Positions 1 through 8,417 of a DNA stretch of 64,000 nt are shown piece after piece (the stretch's first letter is position 1; each line of letters opens with the position of its first letter). Made by a program: the position numbers and the translations under genes. The notes beneath the pieces were generated by a model that did no database searches, was not told the origin of the DNA, and saw nothing but the letters and a program-made list of their open reading frames with translations. The DNA is from a delta proteobacterium NaphS2 (GTDB lineage Bacteria; Desulfobacterota; DSM-4660; Desulfatiglandales; Desulfatiglandaceae): positions 36,259 through 100,258 of the forward strand of contig ADZZ01000282.1 of NCBI GenBank assembly GCA_000179315.1, read 5' to 3'.

Positions 1-765
1 AGCGCCATAAATCCCGCGCCGCGCAGGCAGATCAGAGAGGCCCTGTTGGAATGCCTTAACGAGGCCGGGGTCCGGTCCGGGGTTTCCGTTGTGGTGGAGG
101 TTGCAAACGGGGAAAGGATCGCAAGGAAAACCTTGAATCCGCGTCTTGGAATCCTTGGGGGGATTTCCATTTTGGGGACCCGGGGGACGGTCAAGCCCTT
201 TAGCAACAAGGCATACAAGGACACCATCACCATGAGCATGGACGTGGCCAAGGCCGAAGGGCTCAAGGCGATAGTGCTCTCCACCGGCGGCAGGAGCGAA
301 CGTTTCTTGAAAGAGTTGTTGCCCGGGTTCCCTGAAACGGCCTTCATCCAGGTGGCTGATTTTTTTTCCTTCTCCTTCAAGGAAGCTGCAAAAAGAGGAT
401 TCCATCATATCTTCTTTAGCTGTTTTTTCGGAAAATTGGTGAAAATGGCCCAGGGCTTCCCCTATACCCACGCAAGAAAATCCACTATCGATTTTGACCG
501 GCTCGCTTCCTGGTCGGTTCTAAAGGGGATGGAGAAGGAAAGGGCGCACGCCATAAAAGGCGCCAATACGGCCCGTGAGGCCCTGTCCATCATTCAGGAA
601 GCGCCGCGCGGTGACGGGATCATCCGTTATGTCCTGGAAACGGCCTTGATATCCGCCCGGGGGTTTGCGGGACCTTTGCCTGATATTACCTATTATCTGT
701 TTGATTTTGGCGGGGTGCTTCTGCTTACCGAAAAAAGCAAGGGGCGTTTTTTTACAAAAGCCTGA
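1..765 (+). CDS. cbiD: Cobalt-precorrin-5B C1-methyltransferase (3' part, 5' end outside window)
   Basis: CbiD methylates C1 of the corrin ring with S-adenosylmethionine in the anaerobic cobalamin pathway. The reading frame is open from base 1, so the gene begins before the window; about 254 residues are visible of a family that is usually near 370. Family features include the NPxPR stretch at the visible start, a glycine-rich GILGGISILGTRG segment, the STGGRSE motif and a late FFGK/THA segment. A TTG at 46 is inside the gene and not a start. It heads the visible cbi operon; the next gene starts 18 bases after its stop, consistent with one transcript. Confidence in family is high. Confidence 0.93.
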   Translation, partial: SAINPAPRRQIREALLECLNEAGVRSGVSVVVEVANGERIARKTLNPRLGILGGISILGTRGTVKPFSNKAYKDTITMSMDVAKAEGLKAIVLSTGGRSERFLKELLPGFPETAFIQVADFFSFSFKEAAKRGFHHIFFSCFFGKLVKMAQGFPYTHARKSTIDFDRLASWSVLKGMEKERAHAIKGANTAREALSIIQEAPRGDGIIRYVLETALISARGFAGPLPDITYYLFDFGGVLLLTEKSKGRFFTKA

Positions 766-783
766 TGGGGTCGGGGTCGAGAA

Positions 784-2004
784 ATGCATACAATGCATAA
801 GGTCCACATCATTGGACTGGGGGTTGATCACACGGAGATCGGTCCCGGGATTTCAAACCGGATAGCGAACGCGGAGGTATTGGTGGGGGGGGACCGTCTC
901 CTCCGGCTATTCCCGGATCATCCGGCCAACAGGGTTTCCGTCAAGAGCCCCCTGGAAGGTGTGATCCAAAGCGTCAAAAAAGAGATGCAGGCGGGAAGGA
1001 AGGTGGTTGTCCTTGCGGACGGGGATCCCCTCTTTTTCGGTATCGGAAAGCGGCTGATAGAGGAATTGGGCCGGGAAATGGTCACCCTTCACCCGAACGT
1101 CACCACCCTTCAGGCGGCGGCCGCCAGGATGAAGACGCCCTGGCACAACATGAAAATTGTTTCCCTCCATGGCAGAGAGGATCTATTGCCGCTTTTGAGG
1201 GCTCTGGCCAAAAGCCATATCGTCGCCGTATATACGGACCCGGATTTCCATCCGGCCAGGCTGGCGGGCGAACTTTTGGCGCGCGGAATCGACATCTTTG
1301 ACATGCACGTGTTTGAGGATCTGGGCATGGAATCCGAAAAGGTGGGGTGCTTTGCCCTGAAAGACGCGGCAAAAACCGCCTTCTCCCGACTCAATTTCGT
1401 CATTTTTGAGCGTACCGGGCCGCCCGAGATCCCTTTATCCCTGGGATTGGATGATGATCTTTACCGGCACCAGAAGGGCTTGATCACCAAGAAGGAAATC
1501 CGGGCCGTGGGTCTTTCGGCCCTTTCCATCGGACCCGACCACACGGTTTGGGATCTGGGGGCCGGTTGCGGTTCCGTTGCCATGGAAGCATCCCTTCTGG
1601 CCCATGAGGGATCTGTCCTGGCCGTTGAAAAAAACGCGGACAGGGTGCGATTGATCAGGGATAATATCAGACGTACGGGGGCCTACGGCGTTCAGGCGAT
1701 TGCAGGCGAGATGCCCCAATGCCTGGCTTCCCTGCCGGACCCGGACCGCATTTTCATGGGCGGCGGCATGGGAGAAGACAACCGGGTTCTGGAGGTGGCC
1801 GCCAGGAGACTGAAACCCGGCGGAAGGCTGGTGTTGCATCTGGTGCTCATGGGGTCGCTTTCGCGCGCAAGGGATTATCTGATAAGCTTGAAATGGCCTT
1901 TCACCGTAACCCAGGTGGCGGTTTCGCGGTCCCGGAGCATTGCGGGGGACCAACGGTTGGCGGCATTAAACCCGGTGTTCATTGTGGCCGCGGACAAAAA
2001 ATAG
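784..2004 (+). CDS. cbiET: Bifunctional cobalt-precorrin-7 C5-methyltransferase / precorrin-6B C15-methyltransferase (decarboxylating)
   Basis: A fused CbiE-CbiT (CobL-type) protein of 406 residues that methylates C5 and C15 and decarboxylates the C12 acetate side chain during corrin synthesis. The N-terminal half (to about residue 210) is a tetrapyrrole methylase domain with an IIGLGVD opening and the DGDPLFFGIG motif at 79-88. The C-terminal half is a class I SAM methyltransferase with WDLGAGCGS at 256-264. ATG at 784 is used; a second in-frame ATG at 793 is equally possible because no strong ribosome site separates them. It lies between cbiD and cbiF in the same direction. Confidence 0.93.
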   Translation: MHTMHKVHIIGLGVDHTEIGPGISNRIANAEVLVGGDRLLRLFPDHPANRVSVKSPLEGVIQSVKKEMQAGRKVVVLADGDPLFFGIGKRLIEELGREMVTLHPNVTTLQAAAARMKTPWHNMKIVSLHGREDLLPLLRALAKSHIVAVYTDPDFHPARLAGELLARGIDIFDMHVFEDLGMESEKVGCFALKDAAKTAFSRLNFVIFERTGPPEIPLSLGLDDDLYRHQKGLITKKEIRAVGLSALSIGPDHTVWDLGAGCGSVAMEASLLAHEGSVLAVEKNADRVRLIRDNIRRTGAYGVQAIAGEMPQCLASLPDPDRIFMGGGMGEDNRVLEVAARRLKPGGRLVLHLVLMGSLSRARDYLISLKWPFTVTQVAVSRSRSIAGDQRLAALNPVFIVAADKK

Positions 2005-2023
2005 TAACACAAAGGAAGAAAAT

Positions 2024-2794
2024 ATGGATAAGGAAAAAATTCAGGTCCATTTTATAGGGGCCGGTCCGGGGGATCCCGAACTGCTCACCATTAAAGGCCG
2101 CCGATGCATCGAGGAGGCGGATCTGGTCCTCTATGCCGGTTCCCTGGTGCCCGGGGAGTCGGTGGCCTGCGCCAAGGAGAGCGCCAGGGTTGTGGATTCG
2201 TCATCCATGACCTTGGCGCAAACCCATGCCGCGATGCTTGAGACGGTAAAGGCCGGGGGAACGGTTGCGCGCGTGCACACGGGGGACCCTTCCCTCTACG
2301 GCGCCATCAAAGAGCAGATGCTGCTCCTGGACCGGGACGGTATCGGCTATGAAGTTGTTCCGGGGGTGACGGCCGCGTTCGCCGCCGCCGCTGCCGCCAA
2401 AATCTCCTTTACGTTGCCCGAAAAAGTGCAGACGCTGATCTTCAGCAGGATCGAGGGCCGTACGCCCGTGCCGGACCGGGAGCGATTGCGGGATCTCGCC
2501 GGACACGGGGCCGCACTGGCCATCTATTTGTCGGCCGCCAACCCGGACGGGATTGTCGAGGAACTTCTGGCGGGCGGCTATCCCGGAAACACGCCGGTGG
2601 TACTGGCCTACCGGGTGGGCTGGCCCGATGAATTGATCGTGGCCACCCGGATTTCCGATCTTTCAAAGGCCGTGAAGGATGCCCGTATCAAACAACAGGC
2701 CATCTTTCTGGTGCTGCCTGGGCAAGATGACGATCCCGTTTTTTCAAGGCTTTACGCTCCGGAATTCTCCCATGGCTGCCGGTCCGTTTCGTAG
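2024..2794 (+). CDS. cbiF: Cobalt-precorrin-4 C11-methyltransferase
   Basis: CbiF (CobM in the aerobic route) adds the C11 methyl group. The 256-residue protein starts with VHFIGAGPGDPELLT, the SAM-binding signature of the uroporphyrin-III methylase fold, and carries HTGDPSLYGAI and PGVTAAFAAAAA further on. The frame is open to an upstream ATG at 1982, inside cbiET, but ATG at 2024 is preferred: it follows a purine-rich AAAGGAAG ribosome site at 2011-2018 and gives a normal N-terminus. Nineteen bases separate it from cbiET. Confidence 0.94.
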   Translation: MDKEKIQVHFIGAGPGDPELLTIKGRRCIEEADLVLYAGSLVPGESVACAKESARVVDSSSMTLAQTHAAMLETVKAGGTVARVHTGDPSLYGAIKEQMLLLDRDGIGYEVVPGVTAAFAAAAAAKISFTLPEKVQTLIFSRIEGRTPVPDRERLRDLAGHGAALAIYLSAANPDGIVEELLAGGYPGNTPVVLAYRVGWPDELIVATRISDLSKAVKDARIKQQAIFLVLPGQDDDPVFSRLYAPEFSHGCRSVS

Positions 2795-2802
2795 GGTGAC
2801 GC

Positions 2803-3870
2803 GTGGAAAAAGATACCGCCATTTATGCCCTGACCCCTCGGGGCGTCCGTTTAGCGGAAAAGATCTTGGCCGGCCCGGTTGAAGGGGTGCTTTTTCTCCC
2901 AGAGCGCCTTAAGGACCTCTCCCGCGGCCGTTCCGGAACCCGTGGGGCCATTTTTTTCACGCGTCTTCCGGAAGTGGTGGCAGAGAATTTTTCCAGGTAC
3001 CCCAATCATATTTTCATCGCGGCCGCGGGAATCGTTGTCAGGGCCGTTTCACCCCATTTGACGTCCAAGGACCGGGACCCCGCCGTCATCGTGCTGGACC
3101 AGGAGGGAAAATATGTTATCAGCCTCCTTTCGGGGCATCTGGGAGGGGCCAACGACCTGGCCCGGAAGATCGCCCCATTGACCGGCGGTGAACCCGTGAT
3201 AACAACGGCAACGGACACGGCGGGCATCCCTTCCATGGACCTTCTGGCCAAGGAGAAGGGGTTAATCATTTTCAACCTGGAGGCCGTGAAGTCGGTCAAC
3301 ATGGCGCTCCTCATGGGAGAGACGATCCAGATATATGACCCGGAAGATCACTTAGGTCTCAAGACCGTTAATCTGGCGGGATGCGCCGTGGAGCAGGTGC
3401 TTCGGGAAGGCCGATGGCGCAGGAAAACTCCCGGCGTGTGGGTGACCTGGAAGAATGAACGGGCCGAAACTCTGCCAAAAAGGTTGATCCTTCACCCCAG
3501 GTCCCTTGTTGCGGGCGTGGGGTGCAACCGTGGAACGGGCAGCCGGGAGATTCTGGATCACATCACGAGGACTTTCAGGGCCAATGGCCTCGCCCTTGGA
3601 AGCCTCAAGTGCCTCACCACCATCGAAGCCAAAAGGGATGAGGAGGGACTCCTTACGGCCGCCCGGGAACTGGGCGTGCGGTTGTTTTTTTTCAGCCCTC
3701 CGGAAATAAATGCCGTACACGTGCCCCATCCGTCGGATGTGGTCAAAAACCATATGGGAGTATCAAGCGTATGCGAGGCGACAGCTCTACTGAAATCGCA
3801 CGGGACCAGGCTTCTGGTGCCGAAGACCAAAAGCCCGAACGTGACCCTGGCCGTGGCGCTGGCAGGTTGA
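2803..3870 (+). CDS. cbiG: Cobalt-precorrin-5A hydrolase
   Basis: CbiG opens the delta-lactone of cobalt-precorrin-5A and releases acetaldehyde, the ring-contraction step specific to the anaerobic pathway. The 355-residue protein shows the N-terminal domain with IAAAGIVVRAVSPH and the SGHLGGANDLA motif, followed by the C-terminal domain with GVGCNRGT. It starts with GTG at 2803, 8 bases after the cbiF stop. Its 3' end overlaps the cbiH frame by 100 bases if the cbiH ATG at 3771 is used. Confidence 0.93.
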   Translation: MEKDTAIYALTPRGVRLAEKILAGPVEGVLFLPERLKDLSRGRSGTRGAIFFTRLPEVVAENFSRYPNHIFIAAAGIVVRAVSPHLTSKDRDPAVIVLDQEGKYVISLLSGHLGGANDLARKIAPLTGGEPVITTATDTAGIPSMDLLAKEKGLIIFNLEAVKSVNMALLMGETIQIYDPEDHLGLKTVNLAGCAVEQVLREGRWRRKTPGVWVTWKNERAETLPKRLILHPRSLVAGVGCNRGTGSREILDHITRTFRANGLALGSLKCLTTIEAKRDEEGLLTAARELGVRLFFFSPPEINAVHVPHPSDVVKNHMGVSSVCEATALLKSHGTRLLVPKTKSPNVTLAVALAG

Positions 3871-4619
3871 CCGTCGTCAGCCTGGGTCCCGGAAAATCCC
3901 ATTATCTGGCCCCGGCGGCCAAAGCAGCCCTATCGAAGGCGGAAGTGATCGTCGGTTACAAGACCTACATGGAACTGATCGAGCCGGAGATCCTGGCGGG
4001 CAAAAAGACCCTTACCTCCGGAATGACCGGAGAGATAAAGCGCTGCCGGATCGCCATCGACCATGCCCTTGAAGGGAAAAACACGGCCATCGTCAGCAGC
4101 GGCGACAGCGGTATTTACGGGATGGCCGGCCTGATCATCGAACTTGTGGCGGAACAGGGCCTCCTGGACAAGGTGGAAGTGGACATCATACCGGGCATCT
4201 CCGCCCTTTCATCCGCCGCCGCCCTCTTGGGCGCGCCGCTTATGCACGACTTTGCCGTGGTGAGCCTGAGCGATCTGATGACCTCCTGGGATGAAATCGA
4301 GGCGCGGGTGGATGCCGCGGCAAGGACCGATTTCGTATTGGTCATCTACAATCCCAGGTCCAGGAAGAGGGATTGGCAACTGACCAGGGTGAGAGAAGTC
4401 ATTCTGAAGTACCGAGATGAAAATACCCCTGCGGGGATCGTGAGAAACGCCGCCAGAAAGGGAGAGTCCGTACGCATTACGACCCTTTCCCGAATGGATG
4501 AATCCACCGTGGATATGCTTTCCATCCTTCTGGTGGGAAATTCCAAGACCCGCGTCATCGGCGCTAGAATGGTCACGCCCCGCGGATATCTTGAAAAGTA
4601 TGATGTGGGAAGGGGGTGA
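3771..4619 (+). CDS. cbiH: Cobalt-precorrin-3B C17-methyltransferase
   Basis: CbiH (CobJ-type) methylates C17 and contracts the ring. The tetrapyrrole methylase core has VVSLGPGKSHYL, the SSGDSGIYGMAG motif, a GISALSSAAALLGAPLMHDF segment and a C-terminal NAARKGE/TTL motif. ATG at 3771 has a GGGAG ribosome site at 3756-3760, giving 282 residues with a 32-residue N-terminal extension that overlaps cbiG. TTG at 3867, overlapping the cbiG stop, would give 250 residues, closer to the family length, so the start is uncertain. The gene is the last of the visible operon; its 3' 490 bases are repeated at 18709-19195, on the far side of the defence island. Confidence 0.92.
   Translation: MRGDSSTEIARDQASGAEDQKPERDPGRGAGRLTVVSLGPGKSHYLAPAAKAALSKAEVIVGYKTYMELIEPEILAGKKTLTSGMTGEIKRCRIAIDHALEGKNTAIVSSGDSGIYGMAGLIIELVAEQGLLDKVEVDIIPGISALSSAAALLGAPLMHDFAVVSLSDLMTSWDEIEARVDAAARTDFVLVIYNPRSRKRDWQLTRVREVILKYRDENTPAGIVRNAARKGESVRITTLSRMDESTVDMLSILLVGNSKTRVIGARMVTPRGYLEKYDVGRG
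4111..4600 (+). repeat. Left copy of the cbiH 3' direct repeat
   Basis: This stretch of intact cbiH aligns without gaps to the truncated copy starting near 18709, at a constant offset of 14595 bases. The two copies share long identical runs and differ at scattered, largely conservative positions: I count 17 amino-acid differences in 159 aligned residues. The repeat is in direct orientation and brackets the BREX-like operon. Confidence 0.88.
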
Positions 4620-4684
4620 CATTGTCGAAAAGGAAGGGGTTGAGTTGGGTTAAGCAAAAAGTCAAGGGTATCTTCCGCCCTCTT

Positions 4685-6118
4685 TTAGCAAACTTGAATA
4701 TCCGCTATATTCGGGGAAAATTCTGGATCAACGTTTGCCATTTGCCGTCGCATATTTGATCTTAACTCTATTGCTGGTTGCAGGCAATATTCATTGAATT
4801 CCTCCAAAGTGACAGATTCCAAATCAGGGTATAAGAGCTTGAGATATCCACTAGCCAGCACCCTAACGGCCCTTGTGTCCCTCAAATCCCCGTACGATTG
4901 GGTATGATCTTTGACAAACGCCATGTGTTTCTGGTTCGATCTAAGAGTGTACAATACCTCGCCAAAATAGTCTGCTCGCAATGCAAAGGCTCTACACAAT
5001 GAAGTTGATTGGATTCTTGGAAGTTCCCACCCGGGAACCAATGCATGAAACCGGTCAAGTAATGCGGTTGCATCATGGCCATTGAGCCATTTTGGCAGTT
5101 CACTGAAGCAATTGGTGTCTCTTGGCATACCGTCGACAATCGGAATATTGCCAAGGATAACAAATCCTGCATCAGAAGATCCATGAAATCCCATAACTCT
5201 GAATTCACCCAATTCCAAATATCCTTTTAGTGCGCCGACTATTTCCCCCTCATTGCTCAGCTTAATCGTTTGAATTTCATCAAGGATTACGGCATTGTAA
5301 TTCGAGATAATGCCTGCCTGCTGCCGATTCATATCATAAAACAGTTGCGCACGGGTTACTATTCCCCCGCTGATTAGCCAGGCATGCCTGGACAACTGAC
5401 TGTATATATAAGATTTTCCGGTTCCTTTAGGTGCCAGTTCAATAATATTTGCACGCGGTTCAATCAATGGGATCAGTCGTGTAAAAATCATAAGTTTTTG
5501 GCGTAAAGAGTAGTTTTTCTCATTATAGCCCATCGTTCGCGTTAGCAATGTCAACCATTCTTCCAAAGAAAACTCTTTCCGTTGATTCACGAAATAGTCA
5601 AGGTTAATACTTGCGGCTTGCATTGGATTGAAAGCAGTCATGAAAATTTGAAATTGATCTTTCTTGTCTTTTAATGGCCGCCATTCCAATCTTCCGCTTC
5701 CCCAGACATTTCCCATCAAAAGACAAGGGTGCTCATCAACAATTGATTCACGAAGTCCCCCGACAATATCAAGACAGGGAATCCGCAACAGAAGCGCACC
5801 AGTGCGGGGATGAACTTTTACACTGAATGAGTCAAGAATCTTTAAAGGATTTCCGTTACGTATTTCATACATCAAAGATTCTTTTTGTTTTTTGTCAGGC
5901 AAATATTTTGAAATAAATTGTCTGATTCCATCGCTGTTTACACCGCCTTTGTTGTCACTATATCTGCTTACAAGCCAGTCAGAGACAAACGCAGGAATTG
6001 TGCGCCCGGAAAGCCCAACACTTGATGCCAAGCCCTTGTGAACACATACGTCAGGAAAAGAGGTTGATATTTTTTGGTCAAGAAAGTCTTTATTGTATTC
6101 AGAATTCAAATTCATCAT
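4685..6118 (-). CDS. brxL: BREX protein BrxL, short form (AAA+ ATPase)
   Basis: BrxL is an AAA+ protein of BREX phage-defence systems, reported to form DNA-binding ring assemblies. This one has about 477 residues, the length of the short family (TIGR02688-like), and lacks room for the C-terminal Lon-like domain of longer BrxL. Visible are Walker A (ELAPKGTGKS near residue 230) and Walker B (NAVILDEIQ). It is the last gene of the operon and overlaps the end of pglZ by about 20 bases. TTG 6121, ATG 6118 and ATG 6115 are consecutive in-frame starts; 6118 is a guess. The C-terminus ends 65 bases from the cbiH stop, tail to tail. Confidence 0.85.
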   Translation of the reverse strand: MMNLNSEYNKDFLDQKISTSFPDVCVHKGLASSVGLSGRTIPAFVSDWLVSRYSDNKGGVNSDGIRQFISKYLPDKKQKESLMYEIRNGNPLKILDSFSVKVHPRTGALLLRIPCLDIVGGLRESIVDEHPCLLMGNVWGSGRLEWRPLKDKKDQFQIFMTAFNPMQAASINLDYFVNQRKEFSLEEWLTLLTRTMGYNEKNYSLRQKLMIFTRLIPLIEPRANIIELAPKGTGKSYIYSQLSRHAWLISGGIVTRAQLFYDMNRQQAGIISNYNAVILDEIQTIKLSNEGEIVGALKGYLELGEFRVMGFHGSSDAGFVILGNIPIVDGMPRDTNCFSELPKWLNGHDATALLDRFHALVPGWELPRIQSTSLCRAFALRADYFGEVLYTLRSNQKHMAFVKDHTQSYGDLRDTRAVRVLASGYLKLLYPDLESVTLEEFNEYCLQPAIELRSNMRRQMANVDPEFSPNIADIQVC

Positions 6119-8417
6119 CAAACTCGGTTGTCATCGCACCTGTTGTAGGTACCGGAATTACTAATTCACTTTTTATGCCACCAGAAGGACCTTTAAAATA
6201 GTAAGTTATGGCAAACTTCTTATACTCTTCAACAACTGATGAGGCATCAAATTGAAATTCAATTCTTGAAATTGAATTCCCGCCTATCACAAAAGGAAGA
6301 CTGACAGGATTAGATACTCCCCCAATTACAAATTGGGTGATAGATATTTGATACGGATTAGTGTTTGAGATCATTAATTCTAAAAGGTTGTTGGCCCGTT
6401 TCCGGAAAATTTCCCCTTCAATTGAAAAATTGAGTTCTTTCGGTGGTTCGGGTTTTGTATCAGAAAGAATAAACCATGGTACAGCCATTTCTTGCGGAGT
6501 ACATCCGCCATGCGTAGCTCCAAGAGGTCTTTTTCCGAAACAATAGTACCCTTTCGGAATGCTCATTTTCGAATTTAAGCCGTAGAGATTCGGATTCAAT
6601 GTCCAAATATTCTCTTGATCCAAATCTGCAATGTCTCTCAGTTCGATATCAGTAACTGTTCGCGCCTTGTCAGTCTTCTTTAAGGGGTATTTGATGACTC
6701 CTGAATTTTTGGGAATAATTGTATAACCGTGGTCACTGGTAATGACCAGTTTTAAAGATGTCCCATATAGATGTTTGAAATCCGCCAAGCAATCGGCAAT
6801 TTTATTTCCTTGTTTTCCCACATACTCCCTGTATTTTTTTTGCCTCAAGTACGGTCGATAGTTTTTATGCAACAACTCCTGATCCAGGTGGTTATCCAGA
6901 TAAAGATATACCGTTGCGGGTTCTTGAATAAGTTCCGACAAAGTACCGTCCCGATCAGTTTTAGATCGAATATTTTCTCCTGTGATCCCTATATATCCTC
7001 TCAAAAGCTGTTCATAGTACTGCGCGGTTGATATCTCATCTGCAAGTTGTGATTTCAATCTACCACCCACAAGAGCCGGTTTAGAGATGTATGTTTGAGT
7101 TGGCAAAAAGGAAAGATATGGAACGATATCATTTGATGGATACAGCCCTCTGTCTTTCATGACAGGCAATAAATCATCTCTGGCACATAGATAATCAAGC
7201 CCGTCAAAAACAATCATGAGAACTGGTTCACCGGCTGTTACATATTGTTTGATTTGAGCCAGTTGCTGGTATGCCATTCCATCTCCAAACAACAACTCAG
7301 TATAATGGTGTTCAAGCCATTTCTCAAACATTTGAAGGTATGGCGTTGTTGCCTCAATCATGCCAAGAAGCGAACAGCTGTTATAAAATGGCAAATAATC
7401 ATTGTTTATCCAAGCCTGGAGTTCAATAAACGGACAATTCAAAGGAAGCCGGGATGGTAGTTTTTGGGGGCGCAAATGCTCAGCAAGCGCAAGCACATCA
7501 GGAACCCCCTTTAGTTCCATTAATTTTCTATATAGAGATTCGCTTATGGGTTTTTCGGAATTCAACTGTTGTCTCAACTTTTGTAAAAGAAAATTTTTCT
7601 CAAAATCAAAAAAACCGGAGATGAATGATAATGCTTCTTCAGGCGATTTTTCCCACTCTTCATCAAGAAAGGATCTCGCAAAGTTGACGATGTATTCAGG
7701 AGTCTTAATTGAAGAATCCAGTTTTGGCAGCTTATGGCGGTTTGAAAATGACGATAAATCATACCAAATGTTATTTTGTTGCAGCCAGATTGATATTTTA
7801 TCCTCAGGATATTTTGATAGCTGCTGCTCCCAAACTATAAATTTACTTTTCTCATGTGGATTATCTTTCAACCAATCGAATAATTCGGAAAACTCGAATT
7901 TGATCTGACTCCACGATGACAAACAATCGTTTATAAGATATTTTTCAAGGGGGTGGATTTTGTTTTTAACTCGACATCCCAGAAAATTAAGGATTTCAGA
8001 TAAATCATCAGCAAGATTTGGTTCTCTTTTTGTCCATGCCTCTCCAAGAAGTGTGCGCTTCAACCAAATTTCGACAGTCGTACCTGATATAGGAATTTCC
8101 CTACTCTTTTCAATCAAATTTAGTTCGCCTATCCAGTGCTGATTTTGTTTCAACCAAGCAGGTATTATTTGGCCCCCCAGCTGGCGGGAAAGCTCTTGAG
8201 CCGGTGTGATGATGAGCTTTTTTGCGCCATATTTTTTTGCCGCGTCAAACCAGTCAAAGAGTGCGGGGTTGCGAACAACGATCCGATAAGGTTTTTTCTC
8301 TCTTGAACGGGCCTCTATCTTTAAGAGCTCTGTTTCATACTGAGAGGACTCACTGACAAGGCTGTCATAATCTTTATCGGAATAAAGTCCGTATTGATCG
8401 CAAACGATTTCAATCAT
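6099..8417 (-). CDS. pglZ: BREX protein PglZ (alkaline phosphatase superfamily)
   Basis: PglZ is the signature protein of BREX and Pgl systems and has the alkaline phosphatase fold; its substrate in defence is unclear. In these 772 residues the metal-binding motifs are visible: VFDGLDYL with Asp405, TSDHGY with Asp562-His563, and the family's HGGxxPQEMAVPW stretch. The C-terminal ~100 residues look like a beta-rich appended domain. The start ATG overlaps the brxC stop by one base, indicating translational coupling. Sequence is conspicuously AT-rich: the line 7561-7620 has 17 G/C in 60, against 37 in 60 for 1561-1620 in the cbi operon. Confidence 0.9.
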   Translation of the reverse strand: MIEIVCDQYGLYSDKDYDSLVSESSQYETELLKIEARSREKKPYRIVVRNPALFDWFDAAKKYGAKKLIITPAQELSRQLGGQIIPAWLKQNQHWIGELNLIEKSREIPISGTTVEIWLKRTLLGEAWTKREPNLADDLSEILNFLGCRVKNKIHPLEKYLINDCLSSWSQIKFEFSELFDWLKDNPHEKSKFIVWEQQLSKYPEDKISIWLQQNNIWYDLSSFSNRHKLPKLDSSIKTPEYIVNFARSFLDEEWEKSPEEALSFISGFFDFEKNFLLQKLRQQLNSEKPISESLYRKLMELKGVPDVLALAEHLRPQKLPSRLPLNCPFIELQAWINNDYLPFYNSCSLLGMIEATTPYLQMFEKWLEHHYTELLFGDGMAYQQLAQIKQYVTAGEPVLMIVFDGLDYLCARDDLLPVMKDRGLYPSNDIVPYLSFLPTQTYISKPALVGGRLKSQLADEISTAQYYEQLLRGYIGITGENIRSKTDRDGTLSELIQEPATVYLYLDNHLDQELLHKNYRPYLRQKKYREYVGKQGNKIADCLADFKHLYGTSLKLVITSDHGYTIIPKNSGVIKYPLKKTDKARTVTDIELRDIADLDQENIWTLNPNLYGLNSKMSIPKGYYCFGKRPLGATHGGCTPQEMAVPWFILSDTKPEPPKELNFSIEGEIFRKRANNLLELMISNTNPYQISITQFVIGGVSNPVSLPFVIGGNSISRIEFQFDASSVVEEYKKFAITYYFKGPSGGIKSELVIPVPTTGAMTTEFDDEFEF

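Noticed and set aside
4661..4684. AGGG...CCCT hairpin with following T's between cbiH and brxL
   Set aside because: Four-base stem with a nine-base loop; too weak to call a terminator.
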